From assembly GCF_036881715.1 (NCBI RefSeq), contig NZ_JBAKBF010000010.1, positions 124,001 through 188,000 of the forward strand: DNA of 64,000 bases. The letters are read 5' to 3'. Each line of letters begins with the position of its first letter. Position 1 is the first letter of the stretch. Below, in pieces: positions 61,220 to 64,000 of the stretch. The position numbers and the translations under genes were made by a program. The notes below the pieces were generated by a model that saw only the letters and a list, made by a program, of their open reading frames with translations, ran no database searches and was not told the DNA's origin. The stretch comes from Pannonibacter anstelovis (lineage in GTDB: Bacteria; Pseudomonadota; Alphaproteobacteria; Rhizobiales; Stappiaceae).

Positions 61220-61963
61220 TCACAGCGGCGCGCGCAGTCCGGCGGAGAGGAAGCGGACGAGATGGTCCAGCATCTCGTCCTTGCCGAAGGCCGTGAGGTG
61301 GCCTTCCGTCAGGTCGCCGATGCGGCCCAGGTCGTTGAGCATGAAGAGATAGGCGCCGACGAGGAAGGCCATGCGCACGCTGATGATATCCTTCGGCACA
61401 TGCGGCAGGATGCGGGAAAGAACCGCGATGTAGCGCTTGACCGAGGCGTCATAGACCTCGCGGCGCAGGCGCAGCGCATGTTCTTCCGGCTCGGCATGGA
61501 GCCTGGCCTGCATGGCGACAAAAGCGGCACCGTTGGGCCCGGAATATTTCATGTCCCACTGGGGCTTCAGATAGGCAAAGACCACATCCTCCACCGTGGG
61601 CGTTTCGGTGAATTCCAGCAGCCGGTCCAGATTGACATGCCGGTGCCCGGCCAGCACCCCGCCCCGGCGGCGGAAACACTCGTCGAACAGGTCCACCTTG
61701 GAGCCGAAATAGTAGCGGATCAGCCCCTGATTGACCCCGGCGCGGGCCGCGATATCGCGCAGGTTCGCGCCCTCAAAGCCCGCCTCGGCAAAGGCCAGCT
61801 CCGCATGATCGAGGATCTGATCCTTCAGATCCGGCGCAGCACTGGCCTGCTCACCCCGCGCCGGACGCCCCGGCCCGCGCGGCTTTGCCCGCTTGCCAGA
61901 ACCCGAACTGGCGCCTGATTTTGCCTTCGCGTCTGCCGGAGATGTCTTGCTGGTTTCCGCCAC
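61220..61963 (-). CDS. TetR-family regulator, possible NicS counterpart
   Basis: The 247-residue protein has a Lys/Ala/Gly-rich N-terminal tail, then the TetR helix-turn-helix (LDHAELAFAEAGFEGANLRDIAARAGVNQGLIRYYFGSKVDLFDECF) and a ligand domain. The GTG at 61963 is chosen because GAGGA precedes it by about nine bases. In Pseudomonas putida a TetR protein (NicS) controls nicAB and a MarR protein (NicR) controls the lower genes; the same pair of types occurs here. The 62441 palindrome lies upstream, separated by a repeat. Confidence 0.85.
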   Translation of the reverse strand: MAETSKTSPADAKAKSGASSGSGKRAKPRGPGRPARGEQASAAPDLKDQILDHAELAFAEAGFEGANLRDIAARAGVNQGLIRYYFGSKVDLFDECFRRRGGVLAGHRHVNLDRLLEFTETPTVEDVVFAYLKPQWDMKYSGPNGAAFVAMQARLHAEPEEHALRLRREVYDASVKRYIAVLSRILPHVPKDIISVRMAFLVGAYLFMLNDLGRIGDLTEGHLTAFGKDEMLDHLVRFLSAGLRAPL

Positions 61964-61985
61964 GCGGATTTCCTCATGTCTCGTG

Positions 61986-62070
61986 TCTGGCCCACTGGCG
62001 GGCAATGTTTGCAACGGATGGCCAGAGAAGGAAAGCGCCCTCCCCTTGCCGCAGCACTCCTCTCCCCCTC
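61986..62070. repeat. Partial copy of the GC-rich mosaic element
   Basis: GCAATGTTTGCAACGGATGG, then CCTTGCCGCAGCACTCCTCT followed by CCCCCTCAAGAGGGG, match the left end of the 60940 copy. The facing half is absent. Confidence 0.7.
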
Positions 62071-62109
62071 AAGAGGGGCTACCGGATTCACACATCGTAT
62101 AGCAAGACG

Positions 62110-62360
62110 CTGCAAACGTTGCCTCGATGCCGGAAATGCGAACAGTTTCAGAGTCTTGCCTCTCTGGCTAAGGCCTCTCGTTTCCCCTCCCCCTTGAGGG
62201 GAGGGGGTAGGGGTGGGGGTCTTCACACAGGAGCGCAGCTTGACTGGCACTCGTCTCCACCCAGCGCAACTTCAATGAAAATTCCCCGTGTTTTCAGTCC
62301 GTTACCCCCACCCCTCACCCCTCCCCTCAAGGGGGAGGGGAGCAGATAGGCCGTGCCTTT
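62110..62360. repeat. C-rich facing repeats between TetR gene and nicR
   Basis: Arms CCCCTCCCCCTTGAGGGG then GGGGGTAGGGGTGGGGG (to 62219), and CCCCCACCCCTCACCCC then CCCCTCAAGGGGGAGGGG (to about 62341), face each other across about 85 bases. The left flank matches 19290-19340. Confidence 0.8.
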
Positions 62361-62440
62361 GAAACGAACTGCTGCCTGACCGGCCACCCCGTGTAAAGCC
62401 CCCCGCCAGAGGGCAAAAGATTGCTGACTCATACGCTCAT

Positions 62441-62458
62441 ATTATTCATATGAATAAT
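62441..62458. promoter_or_regulatory. 18-bp palindrome at the end of nicR (second probable NicR operator)
   Basis: ATTATTCATATGAATAAT is perfect and shares all but the two central bases with the nicE-promoter site. Its last base touches the nicR stop codon, and it points into the region upstream of the TetR gene. Confidence 0.68.
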
Positions 62459-62955
62459 TAAATCAGCCGTTTCAGCAAGGCAAGGAAGGTTGCCTGTTCC
62501 TCCGGCGAAAGGGGCGCCAGCGTTGCCTCGGTGATGGCGCGCATTTGCGGCACGAGTTCGTCCAGCAGATCGCGGCCCGCCTGCGTGGTGGAGAGAAGAT
62601 GGCGGCGCTTGTCCTCGCAGTCCTTTTCCAGCCGGATCAGCCCGCGTGCGATCAGCCGCGTGACAACCCCCTTTGTCGTCGCCGCATCCATGCCCGCCAT
62701 GCGCCCCAGCGCATTCTGCGACACCGGCCCGCGCACCTCGCGCAGGCGGAACAGGGTTGAAAACTGCGTCGGCGTCAGCCCGCCGGTCATGCGCTCGGTA
62801 AAGATCGAAATATGCCGCTGATAGGCAAGGCGCAGCAGGAATCCCGCCTGCTCGTCCAGCACATAGGCCTTCTCACTGTCCTTGTCATTTCCGGTAGCTG
62901 CCATTTGCCCGCTGTCTCCCCCGCCGGCCTTTCTTGTTTGAATCTGCCTTACCAT
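62458..62955 (-). CDS. nicR: MarR-family repressor NicR
   Basis: The 165-residue protein (148 if it starts at 62904) has the MarR winged helix: LTPTQFSTLFRLREVRGPVSQNALGRMAGMDAATTKGVVTRLIARGLIRLEKDCEDKRRHLLSTT. NicR of Pseudomonas represses the lower nicotinate genes until 6-hydroxynicotinate is present. Position between the lower-pathway operon and divergent nicAB supports the name. Confidence 0.85.
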   Translation of the reverse strand: MVRQIQTRKAGGGDSGQMAATGNDKDSEKAYVLDEQAGFLLRLAYQRHISIFTERMTGGLTPTQFSTLFRLREVRGPVSQNALGRMAGMDAATTKGVVTRLIARGLIRLEKDCEDKRRHLLSTTQAGRDLLDELVPQMRAITEATLAPLSPEEQATFLALLKRLI

Positions 62956-63084
62956 GAGTTCCGCAGCAAAGGTTGCAGTTTCGCATGAGTGTCAGCCCGG
63001 ATGCCGGGCAGCTCCGGCGCCGCATTAGGCATATCTACCCCCTGCACATCATTTGCGCAGAAATAAGTATCATCCCGTAAAAAA

Positions 63085-63102
63085 TTGTTTGCATGCATAC
63101 AA
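63085..63102. promoter_or_regulatory. Near-perfect palindrome in the nicR-nicA divergent promoter
   Basis: TTGTTTGCATGCATACAA has one mismatched pair, and flanking AAAAT/ATTTT extends the symmetry. It lies 56 bases upstream of nicA and is unrelated to the ATTATTCA palindromes, so a second regulator (the TetR protein is the obvious candidate) may act here. Confidence 0.6.
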
Positions 63103-63157
63103 ATTTTTTGCTCAACTCACGGCAACGCTCCCCCGAGAGAGCGATCCAGAGGGTACA

Positions 63158-63643
63158 ATGACTGACACGTTCTGCCTGACCGTGAACGGGGCACGCCATG
63201 TGCTGCCGCATCCGGAAGACCGCACGCTTCTCGACATCCTGCGCAGCGAGCTGAAGCTGACGGGGGCGAAATATGGCTGCGGCATGGCCCAGTGCGGGGC
63301 TTGTACCGTGCTGGTGGATGGCAGGCCAGCCCGCGCCTGCGTGCTGCGCGCTTCCCGCGCCGCAGGTTGCGAAATCACCACGCTGGAAGGCCTCGCCGAT
63401 GCTGAAACCGGCGCGCTTTCCCCCGTGCAGCAGGGCTTTCTGGAGTGCGAGGGCGCGCAATGCGGCTATTGCCTCAATGGCATGGTGATGACCGCGACCG
63501 CCCTTCTGGCGGACAATCCATCCCCCTCACGCGAGGAAATCCGGGCCGCCCTGCGGCATAACCTGTGCCGCTGCGGCACCCATCTGGAAATCATCGCCTC
63601 CGTCGAGCGCGCCGCCGAGCTCATGCGCGGAGGCGCCTCATGA
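63158..63643 (+). CDS. nicA: Nicotinate dehydrogenase small subunit NicA ([2Fe-2S])
   Basis: The 161-residue protein has the two [2Fe-2S] cluster sites of the xanthine oxidase family: GAKYGCGMAQCGACTVLVDGRPARAC (plant-type ferredoxin part) and CGYCLNGMVM...LCRCGTH (four-helix part). It passes electrons from nicotinate hydroxylation. ATG at 63158 follows AGAGGG. Overlaps nicB by four bases (ATGA). Confidence 0.94.
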   Translation: MTDTFCLTVNGARHVLPHPEDRTLLDILRSELKLTGAKYGCGMAQCGACTVLVDGRPARACVLRASRAAGCEITTLEGLADAETGALSPVQQGFLECEGAQCGYCLNGMVMTATALLADNPSPSREEIRAALRHNLCRCGTHLEIIASVERAAELMRGGAS

Positions 63644-64000
63644 GCCCCGCCGCCCCTGCCCTCATCATCCACGAGGACCGGCCCAATGGTCGCGCCGTCT
63701 ATCTGCATCTTGCGGCAGACGGCAGTGCCACCGGCTTCAACGGCCATGTGGATCTTGGCACCGGCATCGAGACGGCGCTGGCGCAGATCGTGGCCGAAGA
63801 GCTGGATCTGCCGCTCGGCTCTGTGCGCATGGTGCTGGGGGAGACGGCGCTGACGCCGGATCAGGGGCCGACGATTGCCTCCGAAACCATTCAGGTGGCC
63901 GCCATTCCGCTGCGCCTTGCCGCCGCGCAGGCCCGCGCGGTGCTGGCCGCCGAGGCCGCCCGCCGCTTCAACGCCCCGGCAGATGAGCTGCGGCTGGAGG
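63640..64000 (+). CDS. nicB: Nicotinate dehydrogenase large subunit NicB (molybdopterin), 5' part only
   Basis: The first 120 residues are in the window (MSPAAPALIIHEDRPNGRAVYLHL...FNGHVDLGTGIETALAQIVAEELDLPLGSVRMVLGETALTPDQG). This is the isoquinoline 1-oxidoreductase-like molybdenum-cofactor domain, with the family's GHVDLGTGI motif. Together with NicA it hydroxylates nicotinate to 6-hydroxynicotinate. The haem c domains expected at the C-terminus of NicB lie outside the window. Confidence 0.9.
   Translation, partial: MSPAAPALIIHEDRPNGRAVYLHLAADGSATGFNGHVDLGTGIETALAQIVAEELDLPLGSVRMVLGETALTPDQGPTIASETIQVAAIPLRLAAAQARAVLAAEAARRFNAPADELRLE

Overview
This is a 64 kb window of GC-rich alphaproteobacterial DNA, probably from the Hyphomicrobiales (Rhizobiales). 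The clearest clue is a complete repABC replication and partition module at 51.3-55.3 kb (minus strand), with its antisense RNA and an AT-rich putative origin inside repC. The window therefore belongs to a secondary replicon: a large plasmid or chromid, not the main chromosome. No rRNA, tRNA or CRISPR array was recognised.

Layout. 0-5.4 kb (-): a giant autotransporter adhesin with a glycine-rich head, cut by the window edge just as its beta-barrel begins. 6.0-10.0 kb (+): a redox cluster with a TDT-family membrane transporter, a Tat-exported sulfide:quinone reductase-like flavoprotein, a small membrane protein and a di-haem cytochrome c peroxidase. 10.3-12.3 kb (+): a His/Met-rich secreted protein and a Tat-exported multicopper oxidase, which looks like a copper-defence pair. 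12.5-16.1 kb (-): a second autotransporter. 16.3-19.3 kb: an ABC exporter and an orphan siderophore-type ATPase. 19.6-20.1 kb: an unusual fusion of a ribbon-helix-helix domain to a catalytically degenerate nucleotidyltransferase. 20.1-25.9 kb: AraC regulator with a DASS symporter, an aminoglycoside-phosphotransferase-like kinase with a chromate transporter, an NTF2-like protein and an AT-rich XRE regulator. 26.3-32.6 kb (+): a two-partner secretion pair (TpsB/TpsA). 32.6-36.3 kb (-): a full siderophore ABC importer, divergent from a LysR-HTH/TrpD2-like fusion. 38.4-39.3 kb: a His-rich PadR regulator (YqjI-like) overlapping a DUF2218 gene. 39.9-46.6 kb: a chemoreceptor, a nucleotide-sugar dehydrogenase, a duplicated and internally deleted 3' fragment of that gene, an ABM protein with a WYL regulator, and a RES/Xre toxin-antitoxin pair. 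47.3-50.9 kb: formaldehyde dehydrogenase and a FepA-type TonB receptor. 55.5-64 kb: a nicotinate (vitamin B3) degradation cluster.

How the genes work together. The nic cluster encodes nicotinate hydroxylation (nicAB, with nicB cut by the window end) and the lower pathway from 2,5-dihydroxypyridine to fumarate (nicX, nicD, nicF, nicE). MarR- and TetR-type regulators are present, and an unusual SSS symporter plus DUF3311 pair is probably the importer. nicC is not in the window. Two 18-bp palindromes differing only at the centre flank this cluster and are the best operator candidates. Iron uptake is a second theme: FepA-like receptor, siderophore ABC importer, orphan FhuC-like ATPase and the YqjI/DUF2218 pair. 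Surface adhesion is a third: two autotransporters and one TPS adhesin.

Between genes there is a conspicuous family of GC-rich palindromic mosaic repeats, at least five full-length copies of roughly 200 bp plus related shorter elements. One copy lies inside the nic operon between nicX and nicF. The most novel leads are the RHH/pseudo-nucleotidyltransferase fusion with its palindrome-rich upstream region, the apparently leaderless PadR gene whose -35 box lies between the arms of a perfect 11-bp inverted repeat, and the LysR/TrpD2 fusion beside the siderophore importer. All functional assignments rest on motif recognition by eye; no database search was run.
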